Shown: piece after piece, positions 16,900 to 25,255 of the stretch
How the letters are laid out: each line of letters opens with the position of its first letter
Position numbering within the stretch: position 1 is the stretch's first letter
Assembly: GCA_012517285.1 (NCBI GenBank)
Contig: JAAYVG010000050.1
Location: forward strand, 1-37,735
From: Elusimicrobiota bacterium
GTDB taxonomy: Bacteria > Elusimicrobiota > Elusimicrobia > Elusimicrobiales > UBA9959
Reading direction: 5' to 3'
DNA: 37,735 bases
Made by a program: the position numbers and the translations under genes
The notes under the pieces: generated by a model
Told to the model about the DNA's origin: nothing
Seen by the model: only the letters and a program-made list of their open reading frames with translations
Databases searched by the model: none

Positions 16900-18779
16900 A
16901 TACAAACACTAATATAAGCAATTTAATTTTGATTCCTATACTTATACCTTTTATCTCCGCTTTTCTGATACTTTTGATTTCAGAAAAGACAAAATATTTA
17001 AAAGAGGTTCTTTCCATTGCTGTAGCTCTTCTGTGTTTTATTGCTTCAATAACTCTTTTGAGGCTTGTAGGGGAAAATCCTATAATCTATCAGATTCCAT
17101 GGCTTGGATATAGAGAGATGATGGCATTCAGAGTTGATCACCTCTCAGCATTTCTTCTCTTTGCTGTAAGTATGTTTTCAACGCTTATATCAATCTATGC
17201 TATATCAGTAAAGAACAAGGGATATTCAAAGATTTTTTACTTTCTTTTACTTTTGACTCAGTCAGCTGCTGCTGGTTCAGTGTTAAGCGATAATCTTATT
17301 GCAATGCTCTTTTTCTGGGAGTCAATGGTTGTGTTCCTTTATGTATATATCTATATATCAGGTGAAGGCTATGCAGTAAGAAAGGCGGCTCTAAAAACAT
17401 TTTTAATAAACGGTATAAGTGATATAGCTATGATGATAGGCATAGTTATTGTTGGCTATATATCTGACACATATCTTATGAGCAGTATATCATCAAACAA
17501 ACTTATATTAAGTGGTTGGGGAACAATAGCATACATAATGCTTCTTATAGGTGCACTGACAAAAGCTGGGGCATTCCCATTTCATACTTGGATACCTGAT
17601 GCAGCATTAAACTCAAATGCAGCTTTTATGGCATACATCCCTGCGGCAATAGATAAGCTACTCGGTATATACTTTTTGGCCAGAATCTCAATTTATCTCT
17701 ACAGCCTTAACACAACAATGCAAGTAATACTTATGGCAATAGGGGCTATAACAATACTTGTTGCAGTTATGATGGCACTGGTTCAGAGTGATTATAAGAG
17801 GCTGCTCTCATACCACGCTGTAAGCCAAACTGGATATATGATACTCGGAATAGGAACATTAAACCCTATAGGAATAGCAGGTGGACTTTTTCATATGATA
17901 AACCATGCGAGCTACAAATCCTGTTTGTTCATGACATCAGGTGCTGTTGAAAGAGAAACAGGAACAAATGATATCTCAAAATTGGGTGGACTTTTCTCAA
18001 GGATGCCAGTAACTGCTATATGCTTTATAGTGGCGGCGGCTTCCATATCTGGGATAGCACCTTTCAACGGATTTTTTTCAAAGGAGCTTGTTTATAAGGG
18101 AACATTAGCAAGCGGATGGACACTTTTCTTTTATGCTGCTGAGTTAGGCTCAATCCTTACACTCGCATCATTTCTTAAATTAGGTCACAGCGTGTTCTTT
18201 GGAAGTTGCCCAGAGAATTTAAAAGATACAAAAGAAGCACCGTATTCAATGATAATACCAATGATTCTGCTTGCAGCTATATGCATAGTCTTTGGATTTG
18301 GTGCAGATATTCCTGTATCAAAATTTATAGAGCCATCGCTTTCATCATTAGGAGTTGTAGTAGGAAATATTGAGTTAGCAGGTTTCCATACCGATAGTCT
18401 TTTCATAATATTTCTTGTTGTCGTGATAATAGCAGTAACCAACCATATAATAGGATTCAGGCTTTCAGGAAAGGCATATAAATCATCCGACCATATACAT
18501 CACGCACCTGTTTTAAAGGAAACATATGCTATGGCCGATAAAGGATACTTTGATATATACGAGATATCAAGATATATATTTGCATATTTTGCAGGAATAA
18601 TGTTTAAAGTGGACAGGTTCTTTGATAAGCTGATTGATGACATACCGAGTGCAATAACACGATGGGCATCTGAGCAACTTTCAAGGCTCCAGAGTGCAAG
18701 CTACAGAGTATCTATGTTTTTTATATTCCTGTTCATTGCGATCTATCTATTATACCTTGGAGGAATAAAATGGCAATAG
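16896..18779 (+). CDS. antiporter-like subunit 2 (NuoL type, with C-terminal extension)
   Basis: The 627-aa protein is the longest of the three antiporter-like subunits. FRVDHLSAFLLFAVSMFSTL lies near residue 76, FWESMVVFLYVYIYISG near 138 with its Glu, and GALTKAGAFPFHTWIPDAA near 218 with its Lys. Beyond residue 520 there is an extra region with HHAPVLKETYAMADKGYFDI and a long helical tail ending in a final hydrophobic segment, which resembles the NuoL-type C-terminal lateral helix. This tail would clamp the other membrane subunits in complex I. The gene overlaps its neighbours on both sides (4 and 10 bases), so tight co-translation is expected. Confidence 0.9.
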   Translation: MNTNTNISNLILIPILIPFISAFLILLISEKTKYLKEVLSIAVALLCFIASITLLRLVGENPIIYQIPWLGYREMMAFRVDHLSAFLLFAVSMFSTLISIYAISVKNKGYSKIFYFLLLLTQSAAAGSVLSDNLIAMLFFWESMVVFLYVYIYISGEGYAVRKAALKTFLINGISDIAMMIGIVIVGYISDTYLMSSISSNKLILSGWGTIAYIMLLIGALTKAGAFPFHTWIPDAALNSNAAFMAYIPAAIDKLLGIYFLARISIYLYSLNTTMQVILMAIGAITILVAVMMALVQSDYKRLLSYHAVSQTGYMILGIGTLNPIGIAGGLFHMINHASYKSCLFMTSGAVERETGTNDISKLGGLFSRMPVTAICFIVAAASISGIAPFNGFFSKELVYKGTLASGWTLFFYAAELGSILTLASFLKLGHSVFFGSCPENLKDTKEAPYSMIIPMILLAAICIVFGFGADIPVSKFIEPSLSSLGVVVGNIELAGFHTDSLFIIFLVVVIIAVTNHIIGFRLSGKAYKSSDHIHHAPVLKETYAMADKGYFDIYEISRYIFAYFAGIMFKVDRFFDKLIDDIPSAITRWASEQLSRLQSASYRVSMFFIFLFIAIYLLYLGGIKWQ

Positions 18780-20170
18780 ATTTAATTTCATACAGTCTTG
18801 TGCCGCTTTTTGCAGCACTCATAATCCCGTTCATACCAAGAAAGCATAGAAGGATAACGGAGATCATAGCAAACATAACCCTTTTAAGTGGAATAATAAA
18901 CTTAGGTTATGTGATAATCTATTATCTAGTACTGAATGATTATACATCATACACATCGGATGCGTTTACGACACTGATGCTTTTTACAATCTATCTTGTT
19001 GGTATGGCTATAACCTTTTTCTCAACATACTATGAGGTAGAAAAGGATACAAATTTTTCATCATATTATTCGCTAATCCTCGTATCAGTATCTGCAATGT
19101 GCTCACTTGTTATGTCAAGAGATTTTTTTACGCTTTATATTTTTATGGAGGCATTGAGTGTTTGCTCATTTGCGTTGATAACATCAGACAGCAAGACATT
19201 TTCAATTGAGGCGGCAATAAAGTATTTTTTTCTTACATTTCCTGCATCAGTGCTGATAATATTTGGAATATCGCTTCTGATGATAAACTATGGAACCTTT
19301 GACTTTGATACTATAAAATTTACAAGTATGAACTTTCTTACATTTGTATCACTCTCATTCATAATACTTGGTTTTTTAATAAAGGCTGGAATTGTTCCAT
19401 TTCATTTCTGGACTCCTGATGTATATGAGGGATCATACTCACCAGTATCAGCATATATGGCAGGAATAGTTACAAAGGTTGGTGGGATATATGCAATAAT
19501 AAAAATAGTTATGCTTTTATCAAGCTATGGTTTTGGCAGCAATCTTTCAAAGCTTCTTCTCTTCACAGGCTTTTTATCAGTTTTTGTTGGAGCTATCGCA
19601 GCAACTGTTCAAAAGAATATGAAGAGGATGCTTGCATACTCAAGCATAAGCCAGATGGGATATATAATACTTGCAGCGGCAACATTTTCTCCGATTGGAA
19701 TAATAGCAGCGGTGTTCCATTTAATAAACCATGCAACATTTAAAACAGTTCTATTTTTGAACTCAGCCTGTGTTGAAAAAAGCACGGGGACAACCAATAT
19801 GGATGAGCTAAAAGGGCTTGAGCACAGGATGCCGTGGACAAGCTGGACATCAATCATCGCACTTTTTTCAACCGCTGGTCTTCCACCACTCTCAGGATTC
19901 TGGAGCAAGCTTTTAATAATACTTGCTCTCTGGCAGAGCGGTCATATATTTTATGCTGTGGCTGCACTTATAGCAAGCGTCTTTACATTAGCCTACTTCA
20001 CAATAATGCAAAAAAAGGTATTCTTCGGAAAACTTCCTGAAAAGTTTAATGATATAAAAGAAGCTAAGTATCAGCTCCTGATACCTGTTGTTGTTATCAG
20101 CCTTATAATAATTTTTACAGGTGTATTTTTTAACAGAGTATTTCCATACTTTGAAAGGATACTCAGCTAA
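18770..20170 (+). CDS. antiporter-like subunit 3 (NuoN type)
   Basis: The 466-aa polytopic protein shows FMEALSVCSFALITS near residue 126 with the conserved Glu and GFLIKAGIVPFHFWTPDVYE near 205 with the conserved Lys, followed by SPVSAYMAGIVTKVGG. The DVYEG sequence after the Lys helix is characteristic of NuoN/M-like members. QKNMKRMLAYSSISQMGY lies near 284 and LINHATFKTVLF near 320. With the two preceding genes it gives the complex three antiporter-type modules, as in complex I. It overlaps the preceding gene by 10 bases and is followed 11 bases later by the NuoJ-like gene, with a GGAGG ribosome site between. Confidence 0.9.
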   Translation: MAIDLISYSLVPLFAALIIPFIPRKHRRITEIIANITLLSGIINLGYVIIYYLVLNDYTSYTSDAFTTLMLFTIYLVGMAITFFSTYYEVEKDTNFSSYYSLILVSVSAMCSLVMSRDFFTLYIFMEALSVCSFALITSDSKTFSIEAAIKYFFLTFPASVLIIFGISLLMINYGTFDFDTIKFTSMNFLTFVSLSFIILGFLIKAGIVPFHFWTPDVYEGSYSPVSAYMAGIVTKVGGIYAIIKIVMLLSSYGFGSNLSKLLLFTGFLSVFVGAIAATVQKNMKRMLAYSSISQMGYIILAAATFSPIGIIAAVFHLINHATFKTVLFLNSACVEKSTGTTNMDELKGLEHRMPWTSWTSIIALFSTAGLPPLSGFWSKLLIILALWQSGHIFYAVAALIASVFTLAYFTIMQKKVFFGKLPEKFNDIKEAKYQLLIPVVVISLIIIFTGVFFNRVFPYFERILS

Positions 20171-20181
20171 CGGAGGAATAG

Positions 20182-20676
20182 ATGATATTTTATCTCTTGA
20201 TTTATTTCATAATAGTTGTGGCTGCGGCTATGGCCATTATGTCAAAAAAGCTGTTGAACTCAGCAGTAATGCTTGCACTCTTGAGCATTGGTATATCAAT
20301 ACTTCTTTTTGCATACAACGCACCATGGGCAGCAGTATTTGAGCTCTCAGTCTGTGCCGGACTTATAACAGTTCTTTTTATAAGTGCTGTCAGCCTTGTT
20401 AAAAATGATGAGGATGCACTCAAGGAGAAAAGAGTAAAGTACACAGTATTTCCTCTTATGCTTGTCGGCTTTGCAGTTATAGCATCAATATTTGTACCAG
20501 AATACTTTGCAAATCTCTTTCAGTTTGCAAGCTTTAATCCATCAAACAATCCACCACTCGGTGATATGATCTGGCTTTACAGAGGTTTTGATATAATAGG
20601 CCAGATAACACTTCTTGCTGCAAGCATATTTGTTATAAAGCATATATTTACCAAGGAGACTAAGAATGAACATTAA
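20182..20676 (+). CDS. NuoJ-like membrane subunit
   Basis: The 164-aa protein has about five hydrophobic segments. A segment near residue 53, FELSVCAGLITVLFISAVSL, matches the conserved Glu-Gly region of NuoJ and of the related DUF4040/MbhD-type subunits. The C-terminal YRGFDIIGQITLLAASIFVI resembles the MbhE/MrpA-type end segment (R-x-D-x-x-G). It thus appears to combine the two short MbhD- and MbhE-like segments in one chain, the state found in complex I J subunits. The gene overlaps the NuoK-like start by 11 bases. Confidence 0.8.
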   Translation: MIFYLLIYFIIVVAAAMAIMSKKLLNSAVMLALLSIGISILLFAYNAPWAAVFELSVCAGLITVLFISAVSLVKNDEDALKEKRVKYTVFPLMLVGFAVIASIFVPEYFANLFQFASFNPSNNPPLGDMIWLYRGFDIIGQITLLAASIFVIKHIFTKETKNEH

Positions 20677-20974
20677 TTTTCCTCTTGACTGGTTTTTTAT
20701 AGCAATTTTATTTTTCACAGGTGCATACTGTATGATAGTCTCAAGAAACATAATAAAATTGCTCATAGGCTTTGAGATAATATCAAAATCAGCAACAATA
20801 GCTATGATAACAGCAGGACAGGCAACAAACAATATGGCACTTGCCCAGAGTGTTATTATAGTGATGATAATGGTTGAGGCCATAGTCATAGCAAGTGGCC
20901 TTGCCCTTGTTGTTAAGTCTTACAGATTGAATGGCAGCATAGACATAAAAAAACTTATGAACTTAAAGGGGTAA
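20666..20974 (+). CDS. NuoK-like membrane subunit
   Basis: The 102-aa protein has three hydrophobic helices. The two glutamates that mark NuoK are at KLLIGFEIISKS near residue 37 and VMIMVEAIVIASGLALV near 74; in complex I these pass protons in the membrane arm's central axis. Length equals that of typical K subunits. It sits between the J-like and A-like genes, overlapping the first by 11 bases and lying 3 bases before the second. MrpC/MbhG-type subunits are homologous, but the operon order and the paired Glu favour the K label. Confidence 0.85.
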   Translation: MNINFPLDWFFIAILFFTGAYCMIVSRNIIKLLIGFEIISKSATIAMITAGQATNNMALAQSVIIVMIMVEAIVIASGLALVVKSYRLNGSIDIKKLMNLKG

Positions 20975-20977
20975 AAT

Positions 20978-21304
20978 ATGGAAATTTTATTGTATCCTCC
21001 TTTTGCTTTTATAATCGCTCTGATAATCCTTTTTATATTTGCAAAGATAATAAAGGGGTTTGAGCCAAGGGTTCAAAAGAATCCTGAGACATCAAAAACA
21101 TACGGCTGTGGTGAGGATGTTGAGCCTCAAAAGACGACCCCTTCATATGAGGAGTTCTATCCATACGCAATATTCTTTACAGTTTTGCATGTTGTTGCTC
21201 TGATGCTTATGACACTTGCTTTTGCAACTCAGGTTCCGTTTGTTATTCCGCTGACATATGTTCTTATAGTCATCATTATACTATCAATACTTTTTATAGG
21301 ATGA
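20978..21304 (+). CDS. NuoA-like membrane subunit
   Basis: The 108-aa protein has three hydrophobic segments separated by a long loop after the first, the layout of NuoA/ND3. The loop carries TYGCGEDVEP, matching the YECG loop whose Cys marks ND3. The usual FDVE stretch in the second helix reads LHVV here. A-type subunits are standard in complex I and Fpo and are not part of the standard Ech, CooMKLXUH, Hyc or Hyf hydrogenase sets, so its presence beside a true hydrogenase large subunit is notable. It has a GGGG ribosome site and lies between the K-like and B-like genes. Confidence 0.75.
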   Translation: MEILLYPPFAFIIALIILFIFAKIIKGFEPRVQKNPETSKTYGCGEDVEPQKTTPSYEEFYPYAIFFTVLHVVALMLMTLAFATQVPFVIPLTYVLIVIIILSILFIG

Positions 21305-21308
21305 ATTT

Positions 21309-21749
21309 ATGAAATTAAAAGATAAAATAATACTCTGGTCAAGGGTCAAATCGCCATGGATAATACATTTCAACACTGGCGCATGCAATGGTTGTGATAT
21401 AGAAATAGTTGATGCGCTCACACCGAGATATGATGTAGAAAGATTTGGTATGCTTTTAAAGGGAACGCCGAGACATGCTGATGTTATGGTGGTAAGTGGC
21501 CCACTCACAAGACAGCAGGCAAAGAGATTTAAAAGGATATATGACCAAATACCAAATCCAAAGTTTGTTTTAGCTGTTGGAACATGTGCATGCTCTGGCG
21601 GAGTTTTTGATGGATGCTACGGAGTAGTGGGCGGGATTGATAAGGTCATACCTGTATCAGCTTACATACCGGGATGTCCCGCAAGGCCTGAGGCTTTGCT
21701 TGATGCAGTGGTTAAATTGATAACACAGCTTGAAAAGTCGGCGAAATAG
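21309..21749 (+). CDS. group 4 [NiFe] hydrogenase small subunit / NuoB-like
   Basis: The 146-aa protein binds the [4Fe-4S] cluster nearest the active site. Its ligands are Cys26 and Cys29 in GACNGCDIE, Cys93 in GTCACSGG and Cys123 in IPGCPARPE. The CxxC spacing (CNGC) is the hydrogenase form seen in HycG, HyfI, CooL and EchC; respiratory NuoB has two adjacent cysteines instead. The PGCPARPE motif is shared across both groups. It is a short small subunit without the extra cluster domain of group 1 hydrogenases. The start lies 4 bases after the A-like stop, and no internal signal peptide is present, as expected for a cytoplasm-facing enzyme. Confidence 0.92.
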   Translation: MKLKDKIILWSRVKSPWIIHFNTGACNGCDIEIVDALTPRYDVERFGMLLKGTPRHADVMVVSGPLTRQQAKRFKRIYDQIPNPKFVLAVGTCACSGGVFDGCYGVVGGIDKVIPVSAYIPGCPARPEALLDAVVKLITQLEKSAK

Positions 21750-21889
21750 TGATCAGTGCTCGGTGCGGGCATGCCTGACAGTAGGCAGGATTAGTGGAAG
21801 GGAAATACATTATTAACTGATCACCATCCACTGACCACTGTTTTGTTTTGCTGATCACTGACCACTGTCCACTGACCACTAATAGAGAG
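21750..21889. repeat. degenerate CACTGACC-type repeat tract inside the hydrogenase operon
   Basis: Between the small subunit and the C-like gene lie repeated variants of GATCACTGACCACTG and CCACTGACCACT, plus a CGGGCATGCCTGACAGTAGGCAGG patch. These read on the complement as repeated GTGGTCAGTG units. The reading frame of the following gene continues back through it, but the ribosome site GAGAGG at about 21885 fixes the true start after the tract. Confidence 0.6.
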
Positions 21890-21895
21890 GTAAAT

Positions 21896-22390
21896 ATGAG
21901 CGAAGAAACAATAAAAGAAGAAGAACTTGTAAAAAACTTGAAGGAAAAATTTGGTGATGCAATTGAAAATGTTATCATACCCAGAAAGAACAGGGTATGG
22001 ATGGATATCAATCAAAACATTGCACTTGATTTAATGAAATACTTAAAGGAACACGGTTATTATCATCTTTCAACAATAACAGGTTTTGATGAGGGGGAAA
22101 AATTAGGAGCAATATATCATATAACAGATCATAAAACTATTCTCAACATCAAGATAAGAACATCGAAAGAAAATCCAGTGTTAAAAAGTGTTTTATCAGT
22201 TTATCCTGTTGCAACCTCATATGAAAGAGAACTTTTTGATCTTTTCGGTATAAAAGTAGAAGGTTTGCCAGAGGGGAGAAATTATCCTCTCCCTGAAGGG
22301 TTTCCAGAGGGTGTTCATCCGCTCAGAAAGGAAGTAAAATTGGATGAGTTAAACAAGATGTTAAATGAGAAGTCAGTTAAGGAGGACTAA
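21896..22390 (+). CDS. NuoC / EchD-like hydrogenase subunit
   Basis: The 164-aa soluble protein matches the 30-kDa subunit family of complex I and group 4 hydrogenases. The characteristic region is SVYPVATSYERELFDLFGIK near residue 100, followed by PEGRNYPLPEGFPEGVHPLRK. This subunit bridges the large and small subunits and binds no cofactor. The ATG at 21896 with its GAGAGG ribosome site is chosen over an earlier in-frame ATG at 21848, because the extra 16 codons fall in a simple-repeat tract. The stop overlaps the start of the large subunit gene (TAATG), indicating coupled translation. It is separate from the D-like subunit and not fused as in HycE/HyfG. Confidence 0.88.
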   Translation: MSEETIKEEELVKNLKEKFGDAIENVIIPRKNRVWMDINQNIALDLMKYLKEHGYYHLSTITGFDEGEKLGAIYHITDHKTILNIKIRTSKENPVLKSVLSVYPVATSYERELFDLFGIKVEGLPEGRNYPLPEGFPEGVHPLRKEVKLDELNKMLNEKSVKED

Positions 22391-23577
22391 TGTCAAAAAT
22401 GCAAATACCCCTTGGACCACAGCATCCAGCCTTAAAAGAACCAGAAAATTTTATGCTCGTTCTTGACGGTGAACAGATAGTTGATGCAACCGTCAATTTA
22501 GGTTACAATCACAGAGGAATTGAAAAAGCCGCTGAAAACAGAAATTATATTCAGGATATTTATCTTATAGAAAGGGTTTGTGGCATATGTTCACACTCAC
22601 ATGTAAGCTGCTATATAGGAGCAGTTGAGGAGATAGCAAAGGTTGAAGTTCCAGCAATAGCAAAAGCACTACGAACTATTGTGGCCGAGCTTGAAAGGAT
22701 TCACTCACATCTGCTCTGGCTTGGAGTGGCAGCATTTGAATTAGGTTATGATACACTTTTTATGTATACATGGAGGGACAGAGAACAGGTTCTTGATTGC
22801 CTTGAATTATTATCAGGCAACAGAGTCCATTATGGAATGAACACAATAGGTGGTGTTAGACGTGACATAACAAAAGAGCAGGTTGATGAAATATCAAAAA
22901 AGATTAAGTATTTAAAGGAAAGAACATCATATTATGTCAACGTTGTAACAGAGGAACCAACATTTTTAGCAAGGACACAAAACGTTGGGAAACTTCCAAA
23001 GGATGTTGCCCTTGAACTGAATGCTGTTGGACCGACAGCGAGAGCAAGTGGTGTTGACATTGATGTAAGAAGGGATGAGCCATATTTTATATATGATCAG
23101 TTGGATTGGAAGGTTATAACATATCACACCTGTGATGTGTTTGGAAGAGCAGTTGTAAGAGTTTTAGAAACAATAGAATCATACAAGATGATAGAACAGA
23201 TATTAAAGGCAATACCTGAGGGACCTATATCAGTTAAGGTTCCATGGAAGATTCCTGCTGGCGAAGCAGTTTTTAGATATGAGGCACCGAGGGGAGAGGA
23301 TATTCATTATGTTAAATCAAATGGAACAGAATATCCTGAGAGAGTCAAGGTCAGAGCCCCAACACTCTCTAACTTCCAGTCGCTTCCTTACTGTCTTAAA
23401 CAGGGATATTTAGCAGATGCCGTAATAACCATAGCTGCAATAGACCCGTGTATGAGCTGCACTGACAGGGCTGTTGTCTATGATATAAACAAGGGCGAAA
23501 GAAAAACCTTTGATCAGGAAGAACTCAGGAAGTATTCAATTGAGTTTTACAAGAAAAAAGGAATAAGTTTTAAATAA
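22390..23577 (+). CDS. group 4 [NiFe] hydrogenase large subunit (NuoD homologue with all Ni ligands)
   Basis: The 395-aa catalytic subunit contains HRGIEK near residue 41, the L1 motif ERVCGICSHSH (Cys64, Cys67) and the L2 motif DPCMSCTDR (Cys354, Cys357). All four cysteines that bind the Ni-Fe centre are present, so it should interconvert protons and H2; complex I NuoD lacks them. The rest follows the NuoD/EchE pattern (PLGPQHPALKEPE start, RIHSHLLWLGVAAFELG near 94, NAVGPTARASGVDIDVRRD near 215). A tail of 38 residues follows Cys357; whether it is removed by a maturation protease cannot be judged. No hyp maturation genes are in the window. Electron partner is probably ferredoxin, by analogy with Ech. 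Confidence 0.95.
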   Translation: MSKMQIPLGPQHPALKEPENFMLVLDGEQIVDATVNLGYNHRGIEKAAENRNYIQDIYLIERVCGICSHSHVSCYIGAVEEIAKVEVPAIAKALRTIVAELERIHSHLLWLGVAAFELGYDTLFMYTWRDREQVLDCLELLSGNRVHYGMNTIGGVRRDITKEQVDEISKKIKYLKERTSYYVNVVTEEPTFLARTQNVGKLPKDVALELNAVGPTARASGVDIDVRRDEPYFIYDQLDWKVITYHTCDVFGRAVVRVLETIESYKMIEQILKAIPEGPISVKVPWKIPAGEAVFRYEAPRGEDIHYVKSNGTEYPERVKVRAPTLSNFQSLPYCLKQGYLADAVITIAAIDPCMSCTDRAVVYDINKGERKTFDQEELRKYSIEFYKKKGISFK

Positions 23578-23581
23578 AAAC

Positions 23582-23822
23582 AAGGTTCACTGAAAAACTC
23601 TATTTGAGCAATAAAGCAATGATTTTCGTTATGAGGCGAGGAAGAATGAGCGAGCATACTACATAGTAGTCTGTAAGCGAGTTCTGACGAAGCCGTAGTT
23701 CTTTATTGCCAAAAGAAAGATAAAAAGTGCATGGTTTTTTTTGCAATATTATCTTAAAAATCGTACACTTTTAGAATAATAATCTACTATTTATCTTTCG
23801 TTAGAGTTTTCCAGTGAACCTT
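23582..23822. mobile_element. 241-bp MITE-like element with 20-bp terminal inverted repeats
   Basis: Positions 23582-23601 and 23803-23822 are inverted copies of AAGGTTCACTGAAAAACTCT matching at 19 of 20 positions. The interior has no gene but has nested dyads: GCAATAAAG near 23607 pairs with CTTTATTGC near 23702, the palindrome ACTACATAGTAGT near 23659, and AAAGATAAAAAGTG near 23716 pairs with the CACTTTTAG / TTTATCTTTC region near 23766-23800. It separates the large-subunit gene from the H-like gene. No transposase is encoded. A target duplication is not clear. Confidence 0.7.
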
Positions 23823-23838
23823 AATAAGGAGCGCAAGT

Positions 23839-24780
23839 ATGGATGCAATAATACCTTTACTTTATATAGCTGTATTTCCGGGATTTATATTTCTTGGAGT
23901 ATATGCTCTGCTTATGCAATGGGTTGATAGAAAGCTTTCTGCTGTGATGCAGAACAGGGTAGGGCCGCCGATTTATCAGCCATTGGCTGATTTTATAAAA
24001 CTTATATCTAAAGAGGTTGTCATACCTGAAAATGCTGATGTGATCTTATTTAAATCACTTCCTTATGTAGCTATGGCAAGCATAATAACAAGCATATTCA
24101 TGATCCCGATATGGGACGGTAAGGCTCTCGTATCCTTTGAGGGTGACATAATGGTTGTTATGTATCTGCTTATCATACCGACAGTAACATTCTTTTTAGC
24201 AGGATGGTCATCAACAAGCCCTTACTCTACAATAGGATCTATGAGGGTTATGACCCAGCTTTTTGGATACGAAGTTCCTCTTTTTATGTCGTTTGCAGGA
24301 TGTGCAATACTTGCAGGCAGTTGGTCAATAAGTGGCATAGCTGCTTATTTTTCTGCCAATCCATGGTTTATTCTTCTAAACCTTCCAGGCTTTATAGCTG
24401 CACTTTTAGCAGCGGAGGGTAAGTTAGAAAGGGTTCCGTTTGATACTCCACATGCCAAAAATGAGCTTGTTGGTGGGCAGTTCACAGAATACTCTGGAAG
24501 GCTTTTGGCAATATTCCTCCTTTCAATAGATATGGAGATGATCGTTCTTGCTGCATTTATAAGTGCAGTATTTTTAGGAGGACTTGGAAGTTTTACAGGA
24601 CTTGCAGGTTTCATTCTGTTTATAATAAAAACTTTTTTTGTCTGTTTCATACTCATACTTTTTAAAGCATTAATGGCAAGAGTAAGAGTGGATCAGATGC
24701 TAAAATTTTCATGGAAATGGCTTGTTCCTGTATCTGCCTTGCAGATACTTATAGACATACTTTTAAAAGTAAATATTTAA
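23839..24780 (+). CDS. NuoH / EchB-like membrane anchor subunit
   Basis: The 313-aa protein has eight hydrophobic segments. Family motifs are WVDRKLSAVMQNRVGPP near residue 28, PLADFIKLISKE near 47 and the quinone-cavity/acid cluster AEGKLERVPFDTPHAKNELV near 194, followed by EYSGRLLAIF. This subunit connects the hydrogenase module to the ion-translocating arm. In quinone-reducing enzymes it also forms the quinone channel; here a hydrogenase active site makes a quinone role less likely. It lies 16 bases after the right end of the MITE-like element, with a GGAGCG ribosome site. The next gene, a ferredoxin-like subunit, follows directly. Confidence 0.93.
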   Translation: MDAIIPLLYIAVFPGFIFLGVYALLMQWVDRKLSAVMQNRVGPPIYQPLADFIKLISKEVVIPENADVILFKSLPYVAMASIITSIFMIPIWDGKALVSFEGDIMVVMYLLIIPTVTFFLAGWSSTSPYSTIGSMRVMTQLFGYEVPLFMSFAGCAILAGSWSISGIAAYFSANPWFILLNLPGFIAALLAAEGKLERVPFDTPHAKNELVGGQFTEYSGRLLAIFLLSIDMEMIVLAAFISAVFLGGLGSFTGLAGFILFIIKTFFVCFILILFKALMARVRVDQMLKFSWKWLVPVSALQILIDILLKVNI

Positions 24781-24790
24781 TGAGGTGAAT

Positions 24791-25189
24791 ATGAAAAAAC
24801 CGCTTAGACTTTTTCCTGAAGCAATGAAAAATTTAACAAAAAAGGCTGCTACATCAAAGTATCCATTTGAAAAAGCAAAAACGTATCCGGGATTTAGGGC
24901 AAGAATAGTTTTTGAGTCTGAAAAATGCATAGGATGCAAGATGTGTATGAGAGTATGCCCTGCCGGAGCAATTGAAATAGTTTTAAGTGCAGAACAGCCT
25001 GCACCTCAAACAGCTGCTGATGGAAGCCAGATACCACAAAAGAAAAAGTTTGACTGCATAATGAATTTAGATAGATGTATATACTGTGCCCAGTGTGTAG
25101 ATATATGTCCTAAAAAAGCATTAGCATCAAGTCCTGATTTTGAACTAGCCCAATTTGACCGAAAAAAACTAAAACTTCATTACACTTAG
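24791..25189 (+). CDS. NuoI-like 2x[4Fe-4S] electron-transfer subunit
   Basis: The 132-aa protein contains two ferredoxin-type cluster motifs: CIGCKMCMRVCPAGAIEI near residue 47 and CIYCAQCVDICPKKAL near 94. It would carry electrons from a soluble donor such as ferredoxin to the cluster of the small subunit. The linker between the two motifs is longer than usual and contains AEQPAPQTAADGSQIPQKKK, a flexible insert. The ATG at 24791 with a GAGGTG ribosome site is chosen over a GTG two codons earlier. It is the last gene of the hydrogenase operon. No NuoE, F or G homologues follow. Confidence 0.92.
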   Translation: MKKPLRLFPEAMKNLTKKAATSKYPFEKAKTYPGFRARIVFESEKCIGCKMCMRVCPAGAIEIVLSAEQPAPQTAADGSQIPQKKKFDCIMNLDRCIYCAQCVDICPKKALASSPDFELAQFDRKKLKLHYT

Positions 25190-25255
25190 TTGGAATAGTG
25201 TGGCAATAAAATGTCAATAAGTGAAGCGGCAATCTTAAAAACTTGAGAGGTGAAT

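Noticed and set aside
21848-21895. 16 extra N-terminal codons for the C-like hydrogenase subunit
   Set aside because: They are read from a simple-repeat tract and come before the GAGAGG ribosome site that fits the ATG at 21896.
21712-22015. Antisense frames over the repeat tract in the hydrogenase operon
   Set aside because: They are made of repeated Ser-Gln-Trp-Ser-Val-type residues, the translation of simple repeats, and lie opposite a real gene.
22390-23577. Reading the operon as respiratory complex I
   Set aside because: The D-like subunit has both CxxC pairs for Ni-Fe, the B-like subunit has CxxC instead of CC, and there are no NuoE, F or G genes.
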